A DNA stretch of 64,000 bases from Plasmodiophora brassicae. Taxonomy: Eukaryota; Endomyxa; Phytomyxea; Plasmodiophorida; Plasmodiophoridae. Of this stretch, positions 27,972 through 39,320 are shown piece after piece; position 1 is the stretch's first letter; every line of letters starts with the position of its first letter. Position numbers and translations under genes: made by a program. The stretch lies in contig JASFAU010000006.1 of the NCBI GenBank assembly GCA_039704465.1, positions 682,001 to 746,000 on the forward strand, in the 5' to 3' direction. The notes under the pieces are model-generated. The model did no database searches, was not told where the DNA came from, and saw only the letters and a program-made list of their open reading frames with translations.

Positions 27972-28758
27972 ATGGCGGGCACAACCTCGAAATCGTTATT
28001 CACATGCGAGTTCTGCGGCGAGATGTTCCTGAAGCGATCCGCATACAAGATGCATTATCTCGTGCATGACCCAAGTGCTGGCGTATACAAGTGTGATGAA
28101 TGCCCGCGTACCTTTAACTTCAAGAGCCAGTACGACAGTCATACGAGGACGCACCGGGGCGACCGCCCCTACCAGTGCCCCGTGTGCCTGAAATCGTTCT
28201 CGGAGAAGTTCAACCTGAAGACCCACGAACGCATCCACACTGGGGACCGACCGTTCGAGTGCCCTGTGTGCACGAAACGTTTCGCGCAGTCAAGCGCAGG
28301 TACTCTTCGCCAAGGTACTCGATGCGCATCGTGTCATCCCTAACAGTGATGGTGCAGTGACAACGCATCTTCGCGTACATACTGGCGAACGCCCGTACCC
28401 TTGCACGATTTGTAACAAGGCATTTGCGACGTCGTTCACTCTGTCGAACCATATGCGATACCACAGCGGCGATCGGCCGTTTGAATGTCCTGAATGTAGG
28501 AAGACGTTTTCCCAGAAGGTACGCTCTTGACGCTTGTCATCCTAGTCCTCACTGCTCCTTACAATCGATTCCCCACAGGGCAACCTTGCGACGCATATGA
28601 AGAAGCAACATTCGATGACGATATCGAACATGCCTGTAACATCGACACCCGGGATCGCAAGCCTGAGAGCGGCGGCGGCGGCGTCCAGGATACTGGCTGT
28701 TACTGCCAGTGCCAGCGGGTTAGGCGGGCGAGTTCTCGAGCGCGAGGAGACCTGCTGA
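27972..28758 (+). CDS. C2H2 zinc finger protein, six fingers
   Basis: The start at ATG 27972 gives MAGTTSKSLFTCEFCGEMFL and leads straight into the fingers. Six C2H2 fingers begin FTCEFC, YKCDEC, YQCPVC, FECPVC, YPCTIC and FECPEC, joined by HRGDRP, HTGDRP, HTGERP and HSGDRP linkers. One intron after FAQSSA (GTACTCTTCG to GTGCAG, about 28298-28357) splices to VTTHLRVHTGERPY. Another (about 28520-28578) splices KTFSQK to GNLATHMKKQHS. The tail is Ala/Ser-rich and ends EREETC at TGA 28756-28758. It probably acts as a nuclear DNA-binding regulator with an unknown target. It shares the SFSEKxNLKTHxRIHTGD and QSSAxTTHxRxHTGERPY blocks with the gene at 21376-22275, which supports a common origin by duplication. 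Confidence 0.85.
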
Positions 28759-28879
28759 TGGCGACCGCCACGATATGTCCTGTGTATACTTTGGTTCCTC
28801 TGTAAACAGTGTTGAACCTACTTATCACAGAGTCTGGTCACGGGTCGCTTTGTTCATTATAACATCCGACGGCAAGCGG

Positions 28880-31850
28880 TCAGAACTCGAACACCTCGTG
28901 ATGGAAATCGTAGCGGACGCTTCCCCGCGTCCGGTTTCGTGCCACGTCCCATGCATCGTTGACCAGCGAACGGGGGCCGCAAACGTACACAGCAGCGCGC
29001 CCGCTTGCGGCCTTCTTGTCGATGGTAAGTGTATCGATCGGCTTCGGAGGTTCACGTGGGGCCACGCCCTCATCCATCATGGACCCTTCGACGTAACGGA
29101 ATATGGTCTCGAGGTCCGGTCGCCCGACAATCAGGCTTGGGTCGGCAGTTGTGGCCTGCTGCGTGATATGCCCAGCGATCGTGAGGTTTGGGTACTGGCT
29201 GAGAGCCGCCAGGACACGGGCCCTCACGATGATCTCGGCAAACCATGCCCACTCGAATTCGGTTTGCACCGTCCACACCTGGCATTTACTCGGTCAGTTT
29301 GGTGGGTCAGCGTGGTGGTTCCGTCACGATGTTACCAAGTAGACGTGCCGAACCCAGGCCGAACGGGCGTGCTGTGCCTTGCCTTTCGCCGTCATATCGA
29401 GCTGGTATATGTCTTTGATGATGGAAATCAGCGGCGTTATGCCGACGCCGCCACCAATCAGCAGCACGTGGGAGTACCGCTTGTACCGCGAAGAGAGATG
29501 CCCATACGGCCCTGTACAATGGTTTACCAGATGCGCACGCTGCTGAAGTATTGGAAGTCGAACCTTCAACCCTCATAAGTGGTGGTATAACGCTGAGGGT
29601 GCCCTGTACTCGGTTAAGCAGCGAGCGAGTTGTGTTCCCAAGAGATTTGCAGTGGATTTCGCAGTACTCATCGTGAGGGCCGGAGGATAGCGAGAATGGG
29701 TGCCACTCGAGGAAGGCAATACTTGGGAAGTTGACATACACGTACTGTCCTGCGTTATACCGCGCAAACCTGTACTCTTACAGTAAATCCATGCACGCTG
29801 GTACCTGCGACGCTGCCAGCTTACCTTCGACGTGGGAACCGCAGGCGAACAACGTTGCCAGGGAGCGCCTGCGCTTGGGATGCGCGAAACGGAATCAGGT
29901 TCCCCTTCAGCAAGCGGAACACACGGTCGGCGCCGTAAACGGCGAAAGCAGCAATCAGGTACGGCCGGGCATTGACGCTGTGCATCCAAGAGTATGCATA
30001 GAAGACGACAAAGACGAAATGCGAGTAGTAGAAGAAGTTGAACAGGCGGCGTCGAATGGATTCAACAGAGGTCAGCACAATGGTGAGCAGGCATGCTACA
30101 GATACGACGCTGACAGGTGCCCACATCAGAGGGAGATTCCACGTGCACATGACCTGCTCACGTACCCGGTATAGTTGCGAAATATGGACAGTACGTCCAT
30201 GATGTCATTAATGTTCCGGATCTGGGGCACGAGCTCTGCAAGTCCATGGGACACGGCAACAGCGGCCAGCCAGCGGCCCAGCCACCGATGGTAGAGAATG
30301 GATCTGTCGACGGGTATCTCGCCGATCAGCGAAATGAGGGAGTTCCTCATAGCCGGCACGACGACCCAGAATGCATTCGCGGCCGTCAGGTACCCGAGAG
30401 ACGTGGCGATATCCCAGTCGGCGCGAGGCCAGATCAGAACCCAGCCGACGTTCAGGAAGACATAGGCCAAGAAAACGACGACGTCTTTGACCGCCATCCC
30501 GAACACGCGAGCACGAGACCATCGCACAAAGGCATTGCGAACGGGGTTGGATACCGGTTTCTGGTCCAAGATGTAGACCTCCAGGGGCGCGTCGGATGTA
30601 GGGGCATACGCTATCGGTTGGGACCTCCCAAGGTAGTACCCACCGGCGGGAACGACATTGGCACCGGGAATCTCGCTATCATCGGAGAAATCATCGTCCT
30701 CGTCGCCTGACGAATACTCATCGTCTCTGGGGGCAGGTGGCGCATCCGACGATGCCTTGTCGAACATGCGCTGCTGGAAGGCGAATACGTTAGGAGCAGC
30801 CGCACCTGGTAGGGCAATAAATTTGTCGCCTGTCGACGTGCTCGCTTGGTCGACGTCATCATCGTCGTCAGGCAGACCCACGCCGGCGCCGTACACCCGA
30901 CTTGTCTTGATAGTTGACGCTGACCTGTTAAGGTTGCTATTGCTGGCATTCTTCTCGAAAGTGCCAGCAACGGACGTCTTGGAAACAACGGGTGGGTCGG
31001 CGAAGCCAGTGGCCCCAGCAAATCCTCGGAAGGCTTTTCGACGCCGGTATTCCTGGCATCGTTTCCGTATCTTGTGAGCGCGCAAGACAATGATGAAGAT
31101 CGCAATGAGCACGGCGACCGTTAGAGTCAGGCCCTCTGCTGGGTCGGCTATGTAACTGTAGACCCCGGTGAACGTCGTGCCGGTGCCTCCGGTAACCTGT
31201 CCTCCAGCGAAGAAATTCACTTGAGCGAACCCTCGGTTCGTGCCATGATACGGGTATGATGTAGCTGATGTTCCTGGCTGAAATGGCAGCAAGCGACCGT
31301 CAGTTTCTGTGAACTGCCCTGTAGGAGTCGACTTACAGTTGCGCCGTACGCCCAGACTAGGAACATGTTGCCGTCGATGATTGGAACATGCTGCGTGTCA
31401 GCAGAGGCAAGGGGGCGTTGGAAGGTGATAGACGTTGTACCGCCAACCTGTTTCCCCGAAATGCCGACCTGAACCGAAACAGTCAGTAAAGAACGTCCAA
31501 GGTACAATCAAACCGTAGGAACGTACAGAGTCGATGAAATTGTTGGGCGTTGGCGTTTCCCGCATGTTCAGGCTGTATGAGTCGATCATTGTGATGGTGC
31601 CGTCGTTGTTGAACCACGCGATGATCGAATTCGTGTTAAGGTGACCCCGCGGATTGGGCGACCATCCGATGCCGACCCAGCCCGTCGTGGCCGCCGACAT
31701 AGTAAAGATGACGTTGGACCCATCAACCATCCAGCTGGCTTGGTAGTTGCCATCCGTGGATGAGAACGATCCCATGGGGACCGACGTATTCGTCGCGGCC
31801 CTGGCCGCTGCCAGCGACGCCGCAACCAGAACCACCCACAGCCAGCTCAT
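28880..31850 (-). CDS. DOMON-ferric reductase/NADPH oxidase fusion protein
   Basis: The start at 31850 gives a signal peptide (MSWLWVVLVAASLAAARA). A DOMON domain follows (YQASWMVDGSNVIFTMSA, TTGWVGIGWSPN, then across introns SITFQRPLASADTQHVPI and NMFLVWAYGAT), a fold that binds haem or sugars outside the cell. A first membrane helix (LTLTVAVLIAIFIIVLRAHK) leads to a long acidic linker (DDDDDVDQ, SSGDEDDDFSDDSE). Next come the transmembrane helices of a ferric reductase domain with both haem-ligand pairs: H-X13-H in YHRWLGRWLAAVAVSHGL and H-X12-H in YYSHFVFVVFYAYSWMHS. The cytoplasmic half has the FAD motif HPFSLSSGP, the nucleotide-binding loop LLIGGGVGITPLIS and the terminal CGPRSLVNDAW. 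Electrons would thus pass from NAD(P)H through FAD and two haems to an outside acceptor, possibly via DOMON. No EF-hands were seen. Whether it makes superoxide or reduces iron cannot be told from sequence. Confidence 0.88.
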
Positions 31851-32023
31851 CACGGCCAGCTCGCGAAATACGACTGCATCGCTCGGCGCCATCGTCACAC
31901 CGTGCCTGGCAGAATTCCAGATTCATCGTCCTACGTCCGTCGACCTTCCAGAACGTCGCCCGCGTGCCCGATCTCGAATGCGACGGAGACAGATGATCGC
32001 CCACGACTGGTCAAAGAAAAATA

Positions 32024-32231
32024 TGGCCAAGAGTTAGACTGACTCTGCAGCCTGTAGTCTGCAGTCTGCAGTCTGTAGTCTGCAGTCTGCAGTCTGTAGT
32101 CTGCAGTCTGCAGTGGCCAAGAGTTAGACTGACTCTGCAGCCTGTAGTCTGCAGTCTGCAGCCTGTAGTCTGCAGTCTGCAGCCTGTAGTCTGCAGTCTG
32201 CAGTCTGTAGTCTGCAGTCTGCAGTCTGCTG
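32024..32231. repeat. Heptamer-based tandem repeat with 90-base higher-order unit
   Basis: The array is built from TCTGCAG and CCTGTAG/TCTGTAG heptamers, mostly grouped as two CTGCAG copies followed by one CTGTAG (21-base period). The leader TGGCCAAGAGTTAGACTGAC occurs at 32024 and again at 32114, giving a 90-base duplicated unit. It lies between the divergently transcribed DOMON-NOX and ETF-QO genes. A minus-strand frame reads LQTADYR repeatedly but starts and ends in non-coding sequence, so I treat it as repeat only. Confidence 0.9.
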
Positions 32232-32317
32232 GCTGTACCCCAAAATCTCAAAGGCGTTACAGTACAGTCACGGTCTCTCTGTTTTGCTTTGGTGCAACGC
32301 TCGTTTTCAAGTCCCTG

Positions 32318-34289
32318 ATGTTCAGGTGGCTGTCGAGACGGGCGGGCGTCGGTACCCGTCGATGGCTGTCGGGCAGCGGTCGTGCGTCGATGGAGTTCGA
32401 CGTGGTCGTGGTTGGCGCAGGCCCTGCCGGGCTATCGACTGCCATCCGACTGAAGCAGAGGAACCCGGATGTCAATGTGTGCGTTGTCGAGAAGGCTGCG
32501 GAGGTTGGCGATCATATACTGTCGGGGAACGTCTTCGACCCCAAAGCGTTAAACGAACTCTTTCCTGATTGGCGGGATCGAGGAGCGCCGCTTGACACGC
32601 CAGTTGCGACCGATCGGTTCAAATACCTCGTCAACGAGAAAACGGCGATTCCATGCCCCATCCCACCATCACTTCACAACGAGGGCTGCTATATCATTTC
32701 GCTTGGAAGCCTCGTCCGATGGCTCGGTGACCAGGCAGTCGAACTGTAGGGATGAACGGGAGTTAATTATTAGGTGGTATTCTCAATCTATTTGGTAGAG
32801 GTGTCGAGATATTCCCTGGGTTCGCTGCTTCGGAAGTTCTCTACAAGGACGACCAAGTCATCGGTATTGCCACTGCCGATCTCGGAATAGGCAAGAACGG
32901 ACAAAAGAAGGGTAACTTTGACGATTATCGGGGACGTTCAGTGGTTCCGTGTTCTAATGGGTTGCTCGTCAGACACGTACCAGGAGGGCGTTGAGCTTCA
33001 TGCTTCCCAGACAGTGTTTGCTGAAGGAGCACGTGGTTCGCTGACTGAACTCATTATCGGCAAGTATAATCTGCGAAACAAATGCGATCCGCCGTCGTAC
33101 TCGATTGGATTCAAGGAGGTCCGTCGAAAGAGTCAGTTTCCCCAGGGTTTGTTGGCTGAGGAAATGTAGCTGTGGCAGGTGAAGCCGGAAGTCCACCGTC
33201 CAGGTCTGGTAACGCATACAATGGGATGGCCTCTGCCAAACTCCGTCTACGGTGGGTCTTATCTCTATCACTTAAACCCCGATCTGGTCGCTGTTGGTCT
33301 CGTCGTTGGACTAGACTACGCCAATCCCTACTTGAATCCATATGAGGAATTCCAGGTACCACACGCTGGTTTCGTTGCAGAAGTGGGTCATCGCTAACTC
33401 CATGGACAGCGTTTTAAGCACCACGCTTCGATCAGCCCCGTTCTCGAGGGCGCCACCCCCGTTGCCTATGGTGCTCGGGCTATCTCCACTGGCGGGTTTC
33501 AATCTATACCTAGGCTTTCAGTACCGGGGGGTCTTCTCGTGGGCTGTGCAGCCGGTTTCATGAATGTTCCCCGCATAAAGGGAACACATACAGCCATGAA
33601 GTCCGGCATCCTTGCCGCCGATGCAATCATTGAGCAATCGGCGAAGGACAACAGCCTTGCTGGCGCTGACATTTCTTCGTATGAAACGGCACTTCGCAAT
33701 TCCTGGATTGCAAGCGAGCTGAAAACCGTTCGGAACGTCAAACCGTCATTTAAATTTGGCACAGTTGGTATGTTGTGGCAAAATTCCTTTGTACTATGGA
33801 TGTGCTCACATTACGCTACGTGTAGCTGGAATTCTCTATAGCGGTCTCGAAACAATAATCCTGAGGGGGCACGAACCTTGGACATTCCACAACTCTAAAC
33901 AGGATGCCGAATGCACGGGCGCTGCCGACAAATTTACACCACCTGCTCCGTTCCGTCCTGACGGTCGCATCAGTTTCGACCTGCTGAGCAACCTTGCTCG
34001 AAGTGGCGTCAACCACCAGGAAGATCAGCCGTGTCATCTCCGGCTCAGGGCAGGGGTGTCGGACGATTTCCCCGTCAAGACGAGCCTCGGCGTATACGCT
34101 GGACCTGAGCAGAGGTTTTGCCCAGCCAAGGTCTACGAGTTCGTTGATGACGGCGCAGGGGGCCAGCGGCTACAGATCAACGCTCAGAACTGTGTCCACT
34201 GTAAGACATGCGATATCAAGACGCCTTCCAGATACATCCAGTGGACGTCTCCCGAAGGTGGAGGCGGCCCAGCATACCCTAACATGTGA
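32318..34289 (+). CDS. ETFDH: Electron transfer flavoprotein-ubiquinone oxidoreductase
   Basis: ETF-QO passes electrons from fatty-acid and amino-acid oxidation (via ETF) to ubiquinone in the mitochondrial inner membrane. The leader [19 protein letters not shown] is a mitochondrial presequence. The FAD dinucleotide fold follows ([20 protein letters not shown], then [14 protein letters not shown]). Across introns come [89 protein letters not shown], and the ferredoxin-like end with CPAKVYEF and [12 protein letters not shown] supplying the four cysteines of the 4Fe-4S cluster. The protein ends [15 protein letters not shown], as in the family. About seven introns of 45-60 bases were needed. The gene is complete. 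It is one of the clearest calls in the window. Confidence 0.93.
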
Positions 34290-34462
34290 ATTGGCGTGGC
34301 TTCTTCGACTCTTGTATGCCCTGAAGTCGACTGTCGACGTCACTGCACGTACGCAGCAGAATAGGTCATCGCAGTCGGAAACGGGTAAACATTGTTTGGA
34401 ATTCATAATAACCCACCAATCGTCGCATGGGGGAGCGTGGTGGCGGCTGCCTCTGAAACGGC

Positions 34463-35532
34463 TCAGTTCTCGTTACAGTCGTCGTCGAGGAGATCGAACG
34501 GGTTCCTCGATGCGACAGCCGCTGGCGCCTGTTCAGCGGCAGGCGCTGGCCGGTTGGAACGTTTTGATCCATGGTTCGCGTCCGGTTTCTGCATCGGCGT
34601 CTCGTCAGAATGTCCCGCTTGTCTCGCGCCGACATCTCGACCATGTCCACCACCACGACGCGCGCCACGTAGGCCACCGCGCCCGCTGGACCGACCGTCT
34701 CGCGGCAAGCGAGGGGCCTCGCGCTCTTCACTGGCCCCAGTGTCCCGTGCACCGCGATGATGCGCAGGTCCCTGATACTTGCTACTGTGTCCTCGCGCCG
34801 GTTCTACAGCCGGCTTCTCAACGGGTACAGGGCGCTCACGATTATGAGCTGGCCTTTGCTTTGGCTCCGGTGCCGCAACGGGTTCAGGAAGTGGGAGCGT
34901 CCTCGGCTGAAGCTGGAGCCGTCGACGTTCCTGTGGCTGGGCCGCATGGGGAGGCGCAGACTCCCTAGAGGTTGCCTTGTTGAACGACCGCCCAAACTTT
35001 GACGACGACGACCGAGGGTCCCGATCGTGTTGCTTCTGCTGGCACACGTCGATATTGATCGGACGACCCATGAAGACTTGCCCGGACAGGCGAAGCCCCT
35101 GAGCCATGGCGTCCTGGCTAACAAAGTCCACGTAACCGAAACCCTTGAACCGGCCAGAAGGTCCTTCCGCAATGAGGCGGATTGACTCGACAGCGTCGTC
35201 GCCGAAGAGCGACTGAAGATCGCCCTCGGTGCACTTGTACGATAGGTTCCCGACGTACAACGAGAATGGCGGTTCGGTTGGCAAGGGCCGTCTTGGCGGC
35301 GAGAACGAGCGATCCGCACGCAGCGGTGGAGGCGACGCCGACCGCTCAGACGGGGCGGGCGCCGGTTCTGTAGGCATCATATCCTCCTCTAGGCAGGGCA
35401 AAGGTCAGATGCGGTCGCCAGGACCGCGCCACGGATATCAAACGTACGGTCGTCGACGGCATCGGCCCATGATGTTGAGCTGTCCAGGAACGTCTCCAGG
35501 GACGGGAAGACCCTCTTGGCATCCGAACCCAT
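34463..35532 (-). CDS. eIF4B/eIF4H-like translation initiation factor (RRM)
   Basis: eIF4B and eIF4H stimulate the eIF4A helicase during mRNA scanning. A first exon from ATG 35532 reads MGSDAKRVFPSLETFLDSST then SWADAVDD, which parallels the N-terminus of eIF4B (LTDFL ... SWADETDD). A short intron (about 35431-35394; the acceptor is a guess) joins EDMMPTEPAPAPS. Next is LPTEPPFSLYVGNLSYKCTE, with RNP2 LYVGNL, and FKGFGYVDF as RNP1, an RRM of eIF4B/4H type. The rest is an Arg/Gly/Pro/Glu-rich disordered tail that ends NPFDLLDDDCNEN at 34463. If the first exon is rejected, the frame would start at 35401 or 35380. Confidence 0.78.
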
Positions 35533-36313
35533 GCCGTGCCTTGCGGGCGAAATTCGAGAACGATAATGCCGTCTGCAATCGCGCACGACCGGTGCGTGCG
35601 CGCGGAGTTTCTGCGGACCTGCCCACAGGCGCCTCTCTATCTGTGGTGCGGGGCCGGGGGCTACGTGGCAAGGGCACCGCCGGGCAAGTTACCCGTCAAG
35701 GCGCTCACAATGGCATTAAAGGCGAGTGGTATCGCGGGCACCGGATAGGCCGACACTGCCCACGTCAGCATTAGGCTCCTTTCCGCGCACGCAAAGTATC
35801 CCAGGAACTCATGTCTGTGCTGCCTGCGGCCGAACGCTGCAGTCGTCGACGTCATCGATGTCAAGGCAACATGCAGGAGACTGGCCTCCGTAGTAGGGAC
35901 ATTCCAGGGACCAGGCCGAACGGAGAAACAACCCTATGCCCACCGATACCACTACACCCACTTACTGCACGGCTGCTCGATACGTCCGTTGGGGTTCCAG
36001 GACGCTTCGAACGCGGGACGTTCCTGTATTGAAGTTTGATCGTCGGCTCTCCCAGCCGATCGCTCGATGGAACAACGTCAGACCAGACAAATGTTGACGG
36101 ATGTCGTCGGCCGCAACGCGTACTACCGACGTGGTGTCATTGGAAGCAACTCTTCGATTACTTATGGCCCTCGGCGACAGGGTGAATGAGTGGACGATAC
36201 AGCGAACCCGGGAATCTACTGCCAGTCTCACAATGAGCAGCGCATGCTATTACTGTTCGCCTATGAATTTAAAAGCATCCAAGTGAGACGTCGTTACTTA
36301 GTTTCTGGCTGGG
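35533..36313. other. Intergenic, no gene recognised
   Basis: The region lies between the 5' end of the eIF4B-like gene and the 3' end of the FANCI-like gene, both minus strand. A minus frame at 35661-35864 contains a hydrophobic stretch but has no partner exons. A plus frame at 35229-35774 is antisense to the eIF4B exons. I do not call either. Confidence 0.45.
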
Positions 36314-39147
36314 TCAGTTCGTATTATTTGCATAAAACGACAGGGTTTGGAGGCGCACTTGGAGACTCGGATCGGTGTCTTGACGGTGAACATCAGACAG
36401 GTATTCGTCGATCGACGAGAGCAGCGGTTTTTGACTGCATTGGGGTTCAGGCGTCGCGAAGCGTGCAACGCTTTTGGGCGGGATACGAATGTCAAGTTGC
36501 GACGCGACGCGTGCCACATCGTCTGCGAGAGGATCATCTTCATCGCAATCTGTAACGCAGCATGAGCTGAAGCCTCGCACGGATGACCCAAATGTTACCT
36601 TGGCAGGCCTGCGCGAATAGCGATACAATACGTGTACCGTGTTGACTCTGCAACGAGGAAGCCGTGCAAACGAGAAAACGCCTCACAAGATACGGTGACG
36701 TCTCGGCCAGTCTCTCCAGCTTCGTCAATAGCTGCAGCTGGTGTTAGACCTGCCATAAACGCGCTGAATAAAGCCGCTACCTCTTCTTGTTCCCGACTGG
36801 ACAGCAAGGGTGTAGACAGGATTGCTGCTTCGATAACGCAGTAGAAGATGCTGCGCGAGCGTAGTGGAATGATCATTCCATCGAGAAGCTGGAGAAGTAG
36901 TCCCACTAAGAGACGCCACTCGCTCATGGTCGTAAGAGACTGCCGGAACCGGGAACAGCGAAGAGCAGCGCACACGCCTTCAAGGCCAACCAACTGGACA
37001 CCAGTCAATGCGAGTTTCTCATCCAGCGAAAGCGGACCTACCATGTCGGCATATGGAGCGAGTTCTCGTGAGCTAGATCCCATCCGAGACACGTTGTTGG
37101 CCGACCTGATCAAGAACGATATAGCAGGTTTCGCAAAGGCCTCGTATTGCTCAGAAGACTGCAGCACTTGATGCAGCTGGACGATGCGAAGAAAGTATGC
37201 ATGAGCTATGCTTCCAGTACCGCCTACATTGTGCACGTAAGCCGGTCGGCGTTTGCTATAATCAGGAACATCAACACGGCGCGATAACAGACCATTCTGG
37301 TTGAAAACCGGTTGAAGCAGCCTGGTAATAACGCTAACTGAGAGCGCCTATGCCAGTACGAAGTGAGCTCAGTTGCCCGAAAGGATAAACGGACGTACCT
37401 CGTCATTAATCAGCATCATTGTCGCGCTCATAAGACGACATAATCGCGTTTGGATCACCGTCAGTCGGTAACGACAGGCACGGAAGGCCTCGATTGCCTA
37501 ATCTTGCGTCATCATGGCGGACGAAAACAAACCAGTCACAACAACTACGTTGGCTAACCATGTCAGTGATCTCGTCTTGACGACGGCGGGCAACCGGACA
37601 AGATATCACAACTGCCCTGAGACCAGGTATTAGAGTTGCGTTGGCTCGTCGCTTATGAGATGCGCTCACATCAGGTCGATGCTGAAGTGGGCCAATGCGG
37701 AGCTGCCATAGAGCGACAATTCCAAAAGTGTCTCTACAAACCAGATTCAGGCCAATCTTCGAATTTACAGCAATTGCATCCTTCGCATCTGACGTTCATG
37801 ATCGTCAACGTGCGCATTAACGAAAAGCGTAGACGCAATACGTTGCAAGCAATGCTCATACACGGATGTGGACTGAAGAGCGTCAAGGCTCGTCAACGTC
37901 ACAATGGCACGACGAACGTCGTCGGCTCCAAAGTTTGGCACGAGCAGATTCAGTAGGCACCTATACATGACGGTTACGACGAGTGGCCGTCGGTGAACAG
38001 GTACGACTTACGAAGCAAGTGGACTCCTCCGGCAACCGATATGAGTAGGTGGCGGCAATCTGTCCTTCGCCGAGTATACACACGTAAGCAGCTGCTCAAT
38101 TTGGCAAAGCTCAACACGACGTTCAGCAATAGCGTCGTACAAATCGCCAATAATTTCTACAAGGGCGCTTGACCTGTAGGAACAACGATGAGGCCCAGCG
38201 AGCATACGGTTAAGCCGAGCGGTAAGTACAGGTTCCCCATGGCGTGCAAAGATGAATCGGAAGCCTGATCAACGTACATGCGAAGATTGGTTGCATAGAA
38301 AACAGCGACCTTGTATCCTCGTGCATCAAGAGACCGGGCACCCTCAGCGATTCTCGTGAGCAAATAGTCAAACACGGGCTGGGTCCAATGAGACACGCAT
38401 AGCCTCAGCCCTAGTCGGCACCACTGTAAGCAAACTGTGTGGTCAAGCACCACGACCATCGTTTCTAACCTTGCCAGATAAACTTCATCAGAAGGTCATC
38501 GGATCGGTCACGAGCGCATTCCGAGACAGTGAGTAGGTCAGTGAGCAGCTCGGCTGTATCTTCAAACTTGACATTCTTGCAAAGCGATTCAATGACTGAA
38601 ACCGCGCCAGAGAACGTGGCATGGAGTTCCTGCTTTCCATCTGATAAACGTAAGCTGTGCTGATGAACGAGCAGGGTTCCCAGACGCTAACCCTGGACGT
38701 CTCGACGCGATGCATACGCTCTGGCCTGGGCGACAGCGTCGGCCAGTGCTCGCAGGACGGCGCTGTTCGTTGGACAGTTATTGCGGGTGACGAGTATTCG
38801 TTCGATCAAAGCGGCCATTGTCGACCCGGGAATCCTCTGGGACATTCCCAGCACCATATCGTCGGTGACACCTAATCCCGTCCACGAGTTGACAACAGAT
38901 TGGCGAAGGTATCGCATGCGTACTAACTGAATCCGTGAACGGTGCAAATCGCAGCGACATGCAACATCGCATCGGTGTCATCAGCAGCAACGGCGTTCTG
39001 GACAGCGCACGACACCTCTTCGCCGCTGTCCGGGCAGGACCGGATTGCGGCACCGGACGGCCACCCAGGCCGCTCCTCGCCTCGCGAATCGAGCACCAGC
39101 GCCACCCACTGCATCATGTCATCGCGACACTCCGCTGCCCTCGTCAT
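36314..39147 (-). CDS. FANCI: FANCI-like Fanconi anaemia pathway protein
   Basis: FANCI pairs with FANCD2 to clamp DNA at interstrand crosslinks. The coding sequence is helical and split into many exons. Blocks in order: VTDDMVLGMSQRIPGSTMAA then LIERILVTRNNCPTNSAVLR, parallel to the FANCI segment of alternating helices before the S2 domain; FDYLLTRIAEGARSLDARGY, parallel to the animal block with RKAMFxxxLDxR; LVEIIGDLYDAIAERR then LPPPTHIG, parallel to YEGFYDVLxR...LLPPLKL; and VLQSSEQYEAFAKPAISFLI, parallel to VLRSSNEFMRYAVNVAL. The C-terminus is acidic then basic and ends at TGA 36314-36316. The family call rests on these spaced matches recalled from the animal protein, not on a search. 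The start (MTRAAECRDDMMQW, 39147) is provisional: the N-terminus looks short for FANCI and may have another exon before 39200. Confidence 0.6.
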
Positions 39148-39320
39148 TTCAGCAATGAACTGCGGGGCGACACTCAGCCCCCATGCGGCAGTGCGTCCTG
39201 CTGCACACGCTCAGCTAGTGAGGCAATGACGCGCACGACGCAACCCAGCCAGCATGATGGAGTAAGTGCAGGTGTATCGAGATGTGCTGTGCTGTTAACC
39301 GAGTTGGCATGGGGCATGCG

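Noticed and set aside
31931..32251. Minus-strand frame reading LQTADYR repeatedly
   Set aside because: It is the translation of the heptamer array (21 bases = seven codons); it lies between two gene starts and has no splice connection.
35229..35774. 181-codon plus frame near the eIF4B-like gene
   Set aside because: It is mostly antisense to the RRM and first exon of the eIF4B-like gene; composition is Arg/Gly-rich without domains.
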